The notes below the pieces were generated by a model. The model was not told the origin of the DNA. It worked only from the letters and a program-made list of their open reading frames with translations, and searched no databases. The translations under genes and the position numbers were made by a program. A stretch of 64,000 bases of DNA from Aulosira sp. FACHB-615 (lineage in GTDB: Bacteria; Cyanobacteriota; Cyanobacteriia; Cyanobacteriales; Nostocaceae): positions 1 through 64,000 of the forward strand of contig NZ_JACJSE010000029.1 in the NCBI RefSeq assembly GCF_014698045.1. The letters run 5' to 3'. Shown one piece after another: positions 1-8,876 of this stretch. Numbering within the stretch: the first letter of the stretch is position 1; every line of letters starts with the position of its first letter.

Positions 1-112
1 TATAAACATAAAGGCGCGTGGGACGCACGCCCTTAAAGCTCAATTAATGTCCTCATAGAGGAGTCGTTGAGAAGCCCACACTCACCCGAAGGGGAGTGTG
101 TGGAGTACGTCA
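1..112 (+). mobile_element. Right end of an IS200/IS605-family element
   Basis: The first ~112 bases are non-coding and end in a hairpin (CACACTC at 78-84, GAGTGTG at 94-100, loop ACCCGAAGG) followed by GTACGTCAC. Directly after this the sequence becomes gmd in mid-gene. A subterminal hairpin plus a short AGTACGTCAC-like tail is what I recall for the 3' ends of cyanobacterial IS200/IS605 (tnpB) elements. In that family this region also encodes the 3' part of the TnpB omega-RNA. The transposase lies outside the window, so the family call rests on the hairpin, the tail and the abrupt junction. Confidence 0.6.
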
Positions 113-763
113 CTCCAAGCAGTACCACAAAGCGAAACCACACCATTTTATCCCCGGAGTCCTTATGCTTGTGCAAAGGTTTACGCACACTGGCAAACAG
201 TAAACTACCGCGAATCTTACAATTTGTTTGCTTGTAACGGGATTTTGTTTAACCACGAATCACCTCGACGTGGTGAAACATTTGTTACCCGGAAAATTAC
301 CAGAGCAGTAGCGAGAATTGTAGCTGGTAAGCAGAAAAATCTGTATATGGGTAATCTTGATGCGAAACGAGATTGGGGTTACGCGAAAGATTATGTACGC
401 GCTATGTGGTTGATGTTACAGAAAGACCAACCAGATGATTATGTAATTGCGACTGGAGAAACCCACTCAGTCCGAGAATTTTTAGAGTTAGCTTTTGGTT
501 ATGTCAATTTAAATTGGCAAGATTACGTAGAGTTTGACGATCGCTACCTACGCCCCGCAGAAGTAGACTTATTAATTGGTGATCCTACAAAGGCAAAACA
601 AAAGTTAGGTTGGGAACCTTCTGTTACCTTTGAAGGATTAGTCGCTCTTATGGTGGAAGCAGATTTACAAGCCTTGGGTCAGACTTCACCCAATGGTAAT
701 GGTTCAAAAATACCTGTAGATATTGCTACTATTCGGCAAGAATTGGGCGCTCTCCACTTCTGA
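98..763 (+). pseudogene. gmd: GDP-mannose 4,6-dehydratase, 5'-truncated by IS insertion
   Basis: From residue ~7 the frame reads as the C-terminal part of GDP-mannose 4,6-dehydratase, the first step from GDP-mannose to GDP-L-fucose. Typical segments are YACAKVYAHW (the catalytic Tyr-x3-Lys), NHESPRRGETFVTRKI and GNLDAKRDWGYAKDYV. About 216 residues remain of the usual 330-360. The N-terminal Rossmann GxxGxxG motif and the SSEMYG segment are missing. The first few residues (98-115) are read from the end of the mobile element, so the GTG at 98 is not the native start. A stop lies upstream in frame at 68-70. The 5' half may survive beyond the element outside this window. The 27-bp gap to the next gene suggests one gmd-fcl transcription unit before the insertion. 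Confidence 0.8.
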
Positions 764-789
764 TTTACACCGCAGAGGATAATAAAAAT

Positions 790-1734
790 ATGACCGCCTT
801 AGAACTGAAAAACAAAAGGATTCTCGTCACAGGTGGGGCGGGATTCCTCGGTCGTCAGGTAATAGATCAGCTGTGTAAGGCTGGGGCTGATGAGGCAAAA
901 ATAACAATACCGCGATCGCGTGAATGTGACATCCGTGTTTGGGAAAACTGTCAACGTGCAGTTGACCAACAAGATATCATTATCCACCTAGCGGCTCACG
1001 TTGGTGGGATTGGTCTCAACCGCGAAAAGCCCGCAGAATTATTCTACGACAACTTAATTATGGGAACCCAGCTAATTCATGCTGCCTACCAAGCTGGCGT
1101 AGAAAAATTCGTTTGTGTAGGTACAATTTGTGCCTACCCTAAATTTACACCAGTGCCATTTAAAGAAGATGACCTTTGGAATGGCTACCCCGAAGAAACT
1201 AACGCACCCTACGGTGTGGCGAAGAAGGCGTTATTGGTTCAGTTGCAATCTTACCGCCAACAATACGGTTTCAATGGGATTTATCTTTTACCTGTAAACT
1301 TATACGGGCCAGAAGATAACTTTGACCCCAGAAGTTCTCACGTAATTCCCGCTTTAATTCGCAAAGTCCACGAAGCCCAAGTTAACGGAGACAAACAACT
1401 CCCTGTTTGGGGTGATGGTAGTCCTACCCGCGAGTTTCTGTATTCTGAAGATGCAGCACGGGGAATTGTTATGGGAACTCAGCACTACCATGAATCGGAA
1501 CCAGTTAACTTAGGTACTGGTTATGAGATTTCCATTCGTGATTTGATTACCCTGATTTGCGAATTGATGGAGTTTGACGGCGAAATTGTTTGGGAAACCG
1601 ACAAACCCAATGGTCAACCCCGCAGATGTTTAGATACAGAACGCGCCAAGCAAGCCTTTGGCTTTACTGCACAAGTAGGCTTTAGGGAAGGGCTGAAAAA
1701 TACCATTGATTGGTATCGTCAAAACGCTGCATAG
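790..1734 (+). CDS. fcl: GDP-L-fucose synthase
   Basis: This is an extended short-chain dehydrogenase of 314 aa that makes GDP-L-fucose from GDP-4-keto-6-deoxymannose (epimerase plus NADPH reductase) for surface polysaccharides. It shows the NADP-binding GGAGFLG near residue 16, HLAAHVGGIG, the catalytic YGVAKK near residue 141, and the family segments LYGPEDNFDP and WGDGSPTREFLYSEDAA. The length is normal for the family. An AGAGG box lies 11 bases before the ATG. It follows the broken gmd by 27 bp, so its substrate supply in this strain depends on another gmd copy or on reconstitution of the interrupted gene. Confidence 0.93.
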   Translation: MTALELKNKRILVTGGAGFLGRQVIDQLCKAGADEAKITIPRSRECDIRVWENCQRAVDQQDIIIHLAAHVGGIGLNREKPAELFYDNLIMGTQLIHAAYQAGVEKFVCVGTICAYPKFTPVPFKEDDLWNGYPEETNAPYGVAKKALLVQLQSYRQQYGFNGIYLLPVNLYGPEDNFDPRSSHVIPALIRKVHEAQVNGDKQLPVWGDGSPTREFLYSEDAARGIVMGTQHYHESEPVNLGTGYEISIRDLITLICELMEFDGEIVWETDKPNGQPRRCLDTERAKQAFGFTAQVGFREGLKNTIDWYRQNAA

Positions 1735-1769
1735 GATATTTATAGACGTTGTAATGCAGAAGTTCATAT

Positions 1770-1803
1770 ACCCGGCTTTTTTGAAAAGTCGGGTATTTTA
1801 TTT
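1770..1803 (+). terminator. Rho-independent terminator after fcl
   Basis: A hairpin with arms ACCCGgCTTTT and AAAAGtCGGGT around a 3-base loop is followed by ATTTTATTT, 36 bp after the fcl stop codon. Confidence 0.75.
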
Positions 1804-1830
1804 CATAATTTATGTGAGAGGAAATCCCAG

Positions 1831-2409
1831 TTGTCCAAATTTTCAGAACGAAAGTATCTTACGCTGCATCAATTGATAGAGTCCGATGATACTCAACAGA
1901 TTGAACTAATCGTAAAATCAGGTATGGATCTCGAATCGACTGATGACAAGTGGGGTATGACTCCATTAGAATTAGCGGCTCACCTGAATAAGATAACTGT
2001 TGTTTCTCTTCTAGTGAGTAGTGGAGTAAGTGCTAACTCTATTAGTGTCTCTTCCCCTTTACATTTAGCAGCCGCTAATGGAAATCCTGAGATCATATCT
2101 ATTTTGATTAATGCAGGAGCTAATGTTAATTTCGTTCATGAAGATGGTTGGACTCCTTTATTTGAAGCTGCAAGTCGTGGTCATTTGAAAGCGGTAGAGT
2201 TACTAATCAAAGCTGGAGCTAACCCAAATGTTATCGATTCCTATGAAAATAAACCCATTTCCTATGCTGCACGAAATGGTTACATAGAAGTTGTTGAATA
2301 CCTTGCTACATATACCTCAGTTAATGAAAAAGAAGCTGCTCTTAAAGAAGCTATTGAGGGCGCAGGGGCTAAAGCTAGGAAAAAGCGTGAACGCCAACAA
2401 GCACATTGA
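1831..2409 (+). CDS. Ankyrin-repeat protein
   Basis: This 192-aa soluble protein is built mostly of ankyrin repeats, a protein-protein interaction scaffold. Four to five units of about 33 residues can be read, e.g. GMTPLELAAHLNKITVVSLLV, SPLHLAAANGNPEIISILINAGANVN and GWTPLFEAASRGHLKAVELLIKAGANPN (shown in pieces of the repeat consensus). The basic C-terminal tail (KARKKRERQQ) is not ankyrin. The start chosen is TTG at 1831, preceded by GAGAGGA at a suitable distance; no in-frame ATG gives a better start. The binding partner cannot be told from sequence, and the gene stands alone after a terminator. Confidence 0.8.
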   Translation: MSKFSERKYLTLHQLIESDDTQQIELIVKSGMDLESTDDKWGMTPLELAAHLNKITVVSLLVSSGVSANSISVSSPLHLAAANGNPEIISILINAGANVNFVHEDGWTPLFEAASRGHLKAVELLIKAGANPNVIDSYENKPISYAARNGYIEVVEYLATYTSVNEKEAALKEAIEGAGAKARKKRERQQAH

Positions 2410-2498
2410 TAAATTTGTTTTATAACGTTTCATCCTGTTCCTAGAGGTATTTAAATTTCGCAATTTGGCAACAATGTTGATTTATTAAAATAACTTTC

Positions 2499-2623
2499 TA
2501 TAGCAGTCCTAAACCATTTGTGAAATTCTCTTTCTTTCCCTTCCTCTCCTTCTTTGTGTCCTTTGCGTCCTTTGCGGTTCGTTAAAAAGAATACTTTTTC
2601 ACCACTCAGATAGGATTGCTATA
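2499..2623. mobile_element. MITE-like element, family B copy 1 (TATAGCAGTCCTA ends)
   Basis: This 125-bp non-coding element has terminal inverted repeats TATAGCAGTCCTA (2499-2511) and TAGGATTGCTATA (2611-2623; one mismatch). The interior carries a GTGTCCTTTGCGTCC-type core that recurs elsewhere in the window. A second, longer copy lies at 22551-22782. The right end overlaps the start codon of the next gene. Confidence 0.7.
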
Positions 2624-3198
2624 TGTATGAAGTTGATATTCAATTAGATAAAGTTAAGTTACGTCGTACACTGTTGAAAAAACGGCAATTGATGTCTGTT
2701 GCAGAATGGAGAGAAAAAAGCGATCGCATCTGTACAACACTACAAACTTTGATTCACTATGATGAAGCAAAAACCATACTAGCTTATTTTAGCTTTCGTC
2801 AAGAACCTGATTTAAGTCCCTTATTTGCAAATACTCAATATCAATGGGTATTTCCGCGCTGTGTCGGTAATTCCCTATCTTGGCATGTTTGGCAACCTGG
2901 AGACTCGCTGCAATTTAACAGCTATGGTATTAGCGAACCTCATCCCGATGCACCAACCATAAACCCTAGTGAAGTAGATTTAATTCTTGTGCCTAGTGTA
3001 GCTTGCGATTCTCGCGGATATCGCTTGGGCTATGGCGGCGGATATTATGACCGCTTACTCAGTTCTCCCGAATGGGCAAATAAACAAACTGTAGGTATAG
3101 TATTTGATTTTGCTTACTTGCCGCAACTACCTGTAGAAACTTGGGATAAACCTCTCAAAACAGTTGTGAGTGAAACTGGCTTGACTGGAAAAGATTAA
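2623..3198 (+). CDS. 5-formyltetrahydrofolate cyclo-ligase
   Basis: This 191-aa enzyme (MTHFS/YgfA family) converts 5-formyl-THF to 5,10-methenyl-THF with ATP in one-carbon metabolism. Diagnostic features are the basic N-terminal helix KVKLRRTLLKKR, AYFSFRQEPDLSPL, and the C-terminal GYRLGYGGGYYDRLL loop. The length is normal. The ATG overlaps the right end of a MITE-like repeat, and AGGA at 2612-2615, inside the repeat, is 7 bases upstream. The translation start therefore seems to be provided by the repeat. Homology of the N-terminus is clear only from about residue 8 (LDKVKLRR), so the first residues may be strain-specific. Confidence 0.92.
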   Translation: MYEVDIQLDKVKLRRTLLKKRQLMSVAEWREKSDRICTTLQTLIHYDEAKTILAYFSFRQEPDLSPLFANTQYQWVFPRCVGNSLSWHVWQPGDSLQFNSYGISEPHPDAPTINPSEVDLILVPSVACDSRGYRLGYGGGYYDRLLSSPEWANKQTVGIVFDFAYLPQLPVETWDKPLKTVVSETGLTGKD

Positions 3199-3210
3199 AG
3201 CTTCAGGATA

Positions 3211-4257
3211 ATGAAGACACATAATCAAATATTTTCTATGAATAATCCAGTATCATCTACCAATGAGCAGGAAGCACTGCTCGACGATATTATAGCAAGT
3301 AGCCTTCAAGCTCAACAGCAAACAGGCCCAGACCTCCGCCAAATTCATAGCAAAAGTCATGGACTCCTTTGGGGAGAGTTGATTATTGAACCCCATCTTT
3401 CTGAAGACTTGAGAATAGGTTTGTTTAAAACCCCTCAAACTTATCCTGTGTGGATTCGTTTTTCTAATGGTGGTGCGCCTCAAAAACGTGGTACATTCAA
3501 CTCCGATAGCCAGCCTGATGTTCGAGGTATTGCCATCAAGGTGATCAATGTAGATGGACAAAAAGTGCTAGATGATGAAGAAAAAACTCAAGATTTTATC
3601 CTCAACAATTATCCTATTTTCTTGACTAAAGATGTTCGTGATTATGCCGATTTAGCCAAAGCAGGTAGTGGACAACTTACACCAGAACGAATCGAAGAAC
3701 TAGCCTATGCTTTTGCTATTTTGCAAAAAATTGGTAGTCAGAAGGTAGGTAATCCACTTTTGATTCAATATTGGAGTATGGCTCCATTTAAGTTTGGCGA
3801 TAAATTGGTCAAATTTTCCGTCAAACCCCAACAGCCAGAACAACCTCCCGAAACAGTTCCAGAATCGGAAAACTACCTACGGGAAGCAATAGTCAAATAT
3901 TTGACACTAGAAGGTCAAGAAGCATCTTTTGATTTCCTGATTCAGTTTTATGTAGATGATGAAAAGACACCAATTGAAAACCATGTTCAGGAATGGCAAG
4001 AGGCAGATTCACCATTTATTAAAGTTGCAACTGTGCGTATTCCTAGTCAAAAATTTGATTTTGAAGAACGTAAACGTTTAGATGAAGGTATGTTATTCTC
4101 ACCTTGGCATACGCTTCTAGAACATGAGCCTGTTGGCACTGTAAATCTCTCGCGTAAGCGGCTTTACAGCGAACTTGCACAATATCGCCGAGAGCAAATT
4201 GCCCAACGTCTGCGGGAACCACAACCTCATACAGTAGTTCAAGATGAACCACTTTAA
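3211..4257 (+). CDS. Catalase-family heme protein (small, catalase-related)
   Basis: This 348-aa protein has the catalase core fold but is much shorter than true catalases (~480+ aa), so it belongs with the small catalase-related heme proteins. Visible marks are QIHSKSHGLLWGEL with the distal His, WIRFSNGG, DVRGIAIKV, and near the C-terminus an RxxxY (SRKRLY) that fits the proximal heme Tyr. Related proteins act as peroxidases or catalases or on fatty-acid hydroperoxides; the substrate here is unknown. The start could be ATG 3211 or the in-frame ATG at 3238. It lies 12 bp after the cyclo-ligase gene and may be co-transcribed. No signal peptide is seen, so it is probably cytoplasmic. Confidence 0.8.
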   Translation: MKTHNQIFSMNNPVSSTNEQEALLDDIIASSLQAQQQTGPDLRQIHSKSHGLLWGELIIEPHLSEDLRIGLFKTPQTYPVWIRFSNGGAPQKRGTFNSDSQPDVRGIAIKVINVDGQKVLDDEEKTQDFILNNYPIFLTKDVRDYADLAKAGSGQLTPERIEELAYAFAILQKIGSQKVGNPLLIQYWSMAPFKFGDKLVKFSVKPQQPEQPPETVPESENYLREAIVKYLTLEGQEASFDFLIQFYVDDEKTPIENHVQEWQEADSPFIKVATVRIPSQKFDFEERKRLDEGMLFSPWHTLLEHEPVGTVNLSRKRLYSELAQYRREQIAQRLREPQPHTVVQDEPL

Positions 4258-4439
4258 ATCAAATTGAAACTGCTTCAGTTCAGTGGTTATCTTATGTTCA
4301 AATGTGGCTTACTTATGCAAAATACTGCACATTGTTGTGGCAGCATTTATCATCGGACTTACATCAGCAAGATATAACTTTTATCTAATAGTTTGCGTCA
4401 GAGACAATTGTTTTTGACGCATCAAATTAAAGGTTAATT

Positions 4440-5279
4440 ATGAAATTTTTCAAACACAATCCCAAGTTTAATATTGGATTAACTTATATAGTTTTAGGAG
4501 CGATCGCACTGATCACTCTCTTTCCCTTACTCTGGTTAATCAGTACTGCTTTAAAATCACCAACGGAAAATATTTTACAGTCTCCACCACAGTTACTTCC
4601 TAGCCAACCGACATTGGGTAACTTTGCTAAGGTGTGGCAATCTTTACCATTTGCCCAATATTTATATAACAGTACGTTGGTTTCTGTACTGACTGTTGGG
4701 TTAAATTTACTATTTTGTTCTTTAGCGGCTTACCCTTTAGCCAGATTATCATTTCCGGGGCGAGACTGGATATTTATTGCGATCGTCTCGACAATCATGA
4801 TTCCCTTTCAGATTGTGATGATTCCCCTGTATATTTTGACAGTCCAATTAGGCTTAGTAAATACTTATTGGGGGATGATTTTTCCGAGTTTGGCTTCGGC
4901 TTTTGGTATTTTTTTACTGCGACAAGCTTTTATGGGTGTGCCGAAAGAAATTGAAGAAGCTGCGCGGATGGATGGTAGTTCTGAGTTAGGTTTGTGGTGG
5001 CATATTATGTTGCCAGCAGTTAGTCCAGCGTTAGTTACACTGGCAATTTTCGTCTTTATTGGGTCTTGGAGTGATTTTCTTTGGCCGTTAATTGTCATTC
5101 AAGACGAAAAACTCTACACCCTACCTTTGGGAGTAGCAAAATTAGCCGGTACTTTTTCTTTAGACTGGCGCTTAGTCGCTGCTGGTTCGATCATTTCCAT
5201 CGCCCCAGTACTAATATTATTTATATTTTTACAACGCTACATTGTCCCAACTGAAACTGGTAGTGGTGTGAAAGGTTAA
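4440..5279 (+). CDS. Carbohydrate ABC transporter permease, MalG type
   Basis: This 279-aa inner-membrane protein has about six membrane helices and the MalG-type EAA loop (EIEEAARMDGSSELGLWWHIMLP region, residues ~176-198) that docks on the ATPase. It would form half of a sugar importer channel. No MalF-type partner, ATPase or binding protein lies next to it, so it is an orphan permease whose partners must be elsewhere. The 182-bp upstream gap contains a small inverted repeat (TGCGTCA / TGACGCA around 4394-4420) of unknown role. Its 3' end is 5 bp from the convergent sugar transferase gene. The substrate cannot be inferred. Confidence 0.85.
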   Translation: MKFFKHNPKFNIGLTYIVLGAIALITLFPLLWLISTALKSPTENILQSPPQLLPSQPTLGNFAKVWQSLPFAQYLYNSTLVSVLTVGLNLLFCSLAAYPLARLSFPGRDWIFIAIVSTIMIPFQIVMIPLYILTVQLGLVNTYWGMIFPSLASAFGIFLLRQAFMGVPKEIEEAARMDGSSELGLWWHIMLPAVSPALVTLAIFVFIGSWSDFLWPLIVIQDEKLYTLPLGVAKLAGTFSLDWRLVAAGSIISIAPVLILFIFLQRYIVPTETGSGVKG

Positions 5280-5284
5280 TTTGC

Positions 5285-5995
5285 CTAACAAGCGCCACTT
5301 TTACTCAATACCACCCAGATGGTTTTAAATATTAGCATCATGTCATAAACTATCGACCACTTGCGTTGATAATCAACATCCATTTTGACGATAGTTTCAA
5401 AATCTTTGATGGTAGAACGACCATTAACTTGCCATTCTCCTGTCATTCCTGGCTTGACTCTTAGCCTTTCCCAGTGGTGGGGTGCATAGTGGATGACTTC
5501 ATCGGGTGTAGGGGGACGTGTGCCAACTAAACTCATTTCGCCCTTCAGCACATTCCAAAACTGGGGAAATTCATCTAAGCTGGTGCGACGCAGGAATTTA
5601 CCAACGGGAGTAATGCGAGGGTCGTCAACTGATTTAAAAATATGGCCTTGGGCTTGATTTTTGACCAGATGCTTGATTTGGTCAGCATTGACTACCATCG
5701 ACCGGAACTTCCAGATACGGAAGGGTTTACCGTTAATTCCACAGCGAATTTGCGAATAAAATATGGGGCCGGGATTAGTAATTTTAGTAATAATCGCTAT
5801 GGGAATTGCCAACATCACTGTAATGATGAGCCCCACAATAGCCCCTAAGATGTCAATTAATCTTTTTGTGATGCTAGAGGTTGATCTGTGTAAAGGTTGT
5901 GAGACAACATTAGTTGCTGAATATTCATCAGCAAATGCTAAAGCGTCCACAGTGTAACCGCCTGTGTGAGAAGGAAAAGTTGGTAGTGACACCAT
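5285..5995 (-). CDS. Exopolysaccharide initiating sugar transferase (WbaP/RfbP-type)
   Basis: This 236-aa polyprenyl-phosphate glycosyl-1-phosphate transferase starts lipid-linked polysaccharide repeats at the inner membrane. After an N-terminal leader of ~45 residues there is one hydrophobic segment (ILGAIVGLIITVMLAIPIAI), then the catalytic family blocks KFRSM, RRTSLDEFPQFWNVLKGEMS, LVGTRPP and KPGMTGEWQVNGRS. It is a short version consisting of the catalytic domain and one membrane anchor. Proximity to the fucose genes fits surface polysaccharide synthesis, though it is on the other strand and separated by several unrelated genes. Confidence 0.9.
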   Translation of the reverse strand: MVSLPTFPSHTGGYTVDALAFADEYSATNVVSQPLHRSTSSITKRLIDILGAIVGLIITVMLAIPIAIITKITNPGPIFYSQIRCGINGKPFRIWKFRSMVVNADQIKHLVKNQAQGHIFKSVDDPRITPVGKFLRRTSLDEFPQFWNVLKGEMSLVGTRPPTPDEVIHYAPHHWERLRVKPGMTGEWQVNGRSTIKDFETIVKMDVDYQRKWSIVYDMMLIFKTIWVVLSKSGAC

Positions 5996-6165
5996 AAAAA
6001 GTTGAAGTTAATCAGGGTATCTGAAAAATTTGGCTACATTCATACTGAGTGATAATATAAACAAAAATTGCACTAGTAATGAACTTCCCTTACAAAATTT
6101 ACCCAATCTTTGAATTCACCAGAGGATTGTAAAATTTACGTGTTGAATGTATAAAGTAAATCTAG

Positions 6166-8691
6166 CTACAAGACAATTAACACCCACATACTAGCTGCAA
6201 ATCCAATAGTTGCGAGATGTTGCCATAAGAGCGATCGCAGTGATTGTCGTGCTATTTTTTGGGTGAGTACTATGGTTAACAAGGCAGAAATAATTAAAGT
6301 AAAACCTTGCAAAAAGCTGATAACTGCTGGATGTGCTATCAGTACAGGCAAATTTCCGCTATTTAACCCAAAAGTGGCTAAAGTTACAGGTAAAATTTTC
6401 CCACCTTCTGCTAAACCTAAGTGCAGGTAGTGGGCTAAGTTGCCTCCCAACACCAAGGGTAAGTAGCTGTATGCAAGTTCCTTGAATGATTTCGGCTTGC
6501 GTTGAAAATTGAATAGTTGTATGAAAAAATAAGCAGCCCCAGCCACAGCCACAGGGAAAATTAAGGCAAATAACGATAAACCTAAATGCTGCCAAAATTG
6601 CGTTAAATCTAGATGCAGTCCTAACCATGATTGCAATTCTGGTAAATGATGCAGATATACACCACCCAAAAGTAAAAACAATAATGCCACTTCATACTTG
6701 CGTGGTGTATGAGTCGTCCACAATTCAATTCCAGGGGGACGCAAGTTAAACTCAACGGAACGATGGGGACAGGCTTTTAAACAAGTCATGCACAAGACAC
6801 AATCTCGGTTATCTTCTAGCTGGGCGGGATGGGAATATAAAGGACAGCCATTAGTTTCCATACCTTCGCCTTTTTGCGGCCCGCCTTTGTAACATTGATA
6901 AGTAGTACAGGTTGCTGAACAAATGCCTTGTTGTGCGCGTAGTTCTGTCATGGAAAGTTTGGCGAATAAACCATTCATTCCGCCAATAGGACAAAGATAA
7001 CGACACCAAAACCGTCGTTCAAATATGGCGGAGAAAATCATTGCCCCGGCTGTAATTAATAACAGTAAACAGGCAGATAGGTAAGCTGTATTTTCTAAAT
7101 GCCAGAGTTCTTCCCACAGGAAAATTAAGGTAAATAAGCCAAATAAAAACCATCCGCCCCATTTTTCGGCTGTTTCTCGTGGCCAGCGTTTAAGTTGGCG
7201 GGGAAATAACCACAGAGATAATTTTTGGGTAATTTCACCGTAAATCATGAAGGGGCAAACAGCGCACCAGACGCGACCGAGAAAGGGAAAAATCAGTAAA
7301 AAGAAAGGCCACCACCAAGCCCAAAATAAATTTAAAGCGAAATTGCGATCGCGGGTTTGCGGCCCCAAAAATAAGATCATAATAATGATCGGAAACGCAA
7401 TCACCGTAAAGCCATAGTTGATTTTGTCAGGCCACCAGTCACTGCGGAGAAATTTTCGCAACCCAGAATAAGTATTTAATAAGTTGACGCGAAATTCTTT
7501 TTTCTTGGTTTGGGCTGACCAAAAGATTTCTTCGGTTAATTCCTGTCTTTCTCCGGCTTGAACAATTGCCCGTTCGACTAAATTTTTTAACTCTTTCAAG
7601 TTACCAGGAAAATCATAGGACTGCAAGCGGCGTAAAGCTTCTGGGGTAATGCGAGGTTTCGCCAGTCCGCGCGATCGCACATATAAACTAGTGTAGTATT
7701 CTACCTGGGCTTTAATATCAGCTTTTCGCACCCGTACTGGCGGAACTTTAATGACACGACCTACACAACGTTCAATTTTAGATTCTGTTTTTTCCGAAAC
7801 AATCAAAATTCGCGCTTGACTAGTGCGTGGTTCAGCTAATAATTCCCCATCACGACTGACTGGGGTGTAAGTACCTGTTTTGATGAACTGCACCATTGCT
7901 GGTAATAATTCTGGGGGCAGTTCTTGAATATTATTGAGTACTAAAGTCCCTTCCCCCAGCCATTCTAAAAGCCCTGGTCTACCGCCAGAGCGACCAAATA
8001 AATCGACACCGCTTGTTTGGAGAATACCACAATTAATTTTAATCATGGGTTCACGGCGTTGAGGTGAACCGTAGTGAATCAAAGCAGCAATATTATCTTT
8101 TTCTAACCCTGGTTCGCCGAATATTTCTGTGGACTTGCGGTCGGCTGCGGCTTCTCGTATTTGTTCCCGCAACCGGACTGCATAGCGACTCGTCCCCACA
8201 ATACCCCGTTGGGCTTTCGTGACCAAATAAGGACGCAAAGCCACAGAACGTTCTTGTGCGTAAGTTAAGGCTGATGTAACTTGGGCTAATTCTTGGGCTA
8301 AAAAGCGAGATAATGCTTGGGTAATTTCGGGATATTGGCTGGCTAAAGCACGAAACTCAGCCGCAGGAATTACCCAGACATGGCATTCTGTGAGGGCAAT
8401 AATTTTAGATGGTGTTAATTCATCTAATAGTAGTTGTCGCAGGTTAATGACTGCCCCTGGTAGAAAGCCACAAGCAAAGGCAAAGTTACTTTTATTGCTG
8501 GTATCGCTTTCAATTTGCCCATCTTTGAGGATGTATAGTGCGGCTGGCGGAGTATTTGCGTTGACTAAGGAACTGCCTTGAGGTATCGTTTGCAATTCTA
8601 AAACTTGGGCGATCGCATTCAACGCCGCCGATGAGAGAATTCCTAAAGTTGTACGTTCTTGTAGCCAAATGACTGTTTCTTGTAATGTCAT
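6166..8691 (-). CDS. cNMP-like / degenerate AAA+ / NapH-type membrane polyferredoxin fusion
   Basis: A protein of about 841 aa in three parts. Residues ~10-140 resemble a cyclic-nucleotide-binding effector domain. Residues ~160-395 are an NtrC-like AAA+ domain: DLFGR, GEGTLVLNNI, and a C-terminal DFPGNLKELKNLVERA helix. Residues ~430-680 are a membrane polyferredoxin with CAVCP, CRYLCP and a cysteine cluster ending CVLCMTCLKACP, followed by more membrane helices. The AAA+ part looks inactive: Walker A reads GEPGLEKD (Gly to Glu), Walker B ends NN instead of DE, the GAFTGA sigma-54 loop is absent and there is no DNA-binding helix. It may sense a signal in the cytoplasm and pass it to, or regulate, electron transfer in the membrane. 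ATG 8691 is preferred to a TTG 18 bp upstream. Confidence 0.85.
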   Translation of the reverse strand: MTLQETVIWLQERTTLGILSSAALNAIAQVLELQTIPQGSSLVNANTPPAALYILKDGQIESDTSNKSNFAFACGFLPGAVINLRQLLLDELTPSKIIALTECHVWVIPAAEFRALASQYPEITQALSRFLAQELAQVTSALTYAQERSVALRPYLVTKAQRGIVGTSRYAVRLREQIREAAADRKSTEIFGEPGLEKDNIAALIHYGSPQRREPMIKINCGILQTSGVDLFGRSGGRPGLLEWLGEGTLVLNNIQELPPELLPAMVQFIKTGTYTPVSRDGELLAEPRTSQARILIVSEKTESKIERCVGRVIKVPPVRVRKADIKAQVEYYTSLYVRSRGLAKPRITPEALRRLQSYDFPGNLKELKNLVERAIVQAGERQELTEEIFWSAQTKKKEFRVNLLNTYSGLRKFLRSDWWPDKINYGFTVIAFPIIIMILFLGPQTRDRNFALNLFWAWWWPFFLLIFPFLGRVWCAVCPFMIYGEITQKLSLWLFPRQLKRWPRETAEKWGGWFLFGLFTLIFLWEELWHLENTAYLSACLLLLITAGAMIFSAIFERRFWCRYLCPIGGMNGLFAKLSMTELRAQQGICSATCTTYQCYKGGPQKGEGMETNGCPLYSHPAQLEDNRDCVLCMTCLKACPHRSVEFNLRPPGIELWTTHTPRKYEVALLFLLLGGVYLHHLPELQSWLGLHLDLTQFWQHLGLSLFALIFPVAVAGAAYFFIQLFNFQRKPKSFKELAYSYLPLVLGGNLAHYLHLGLAEGGKILPVTLATFGLNSGNLPVLIAHPAVISFLQGFTLIISALLTIVLTQKIARQSLRSLLWQHLATIGFAASMWVLIVL

Positions 8692-8876
8692 TGTGGGTTT
8701 TCCATGCAAGCTGCTGGCTGTATAAATGGAATTATCCCTGATTGCAAGGTTAATTGAGGTATGAAGTTTGAAGTCTGAAGTATGAAATTGATGGGAATCT
8801 GGTTTGATTGTTGAAATTATCTGTAAAGGCAGGCTGGATGTGGGTAGGTGCGGGTTGACTCAGGATAGGGGTGTAT

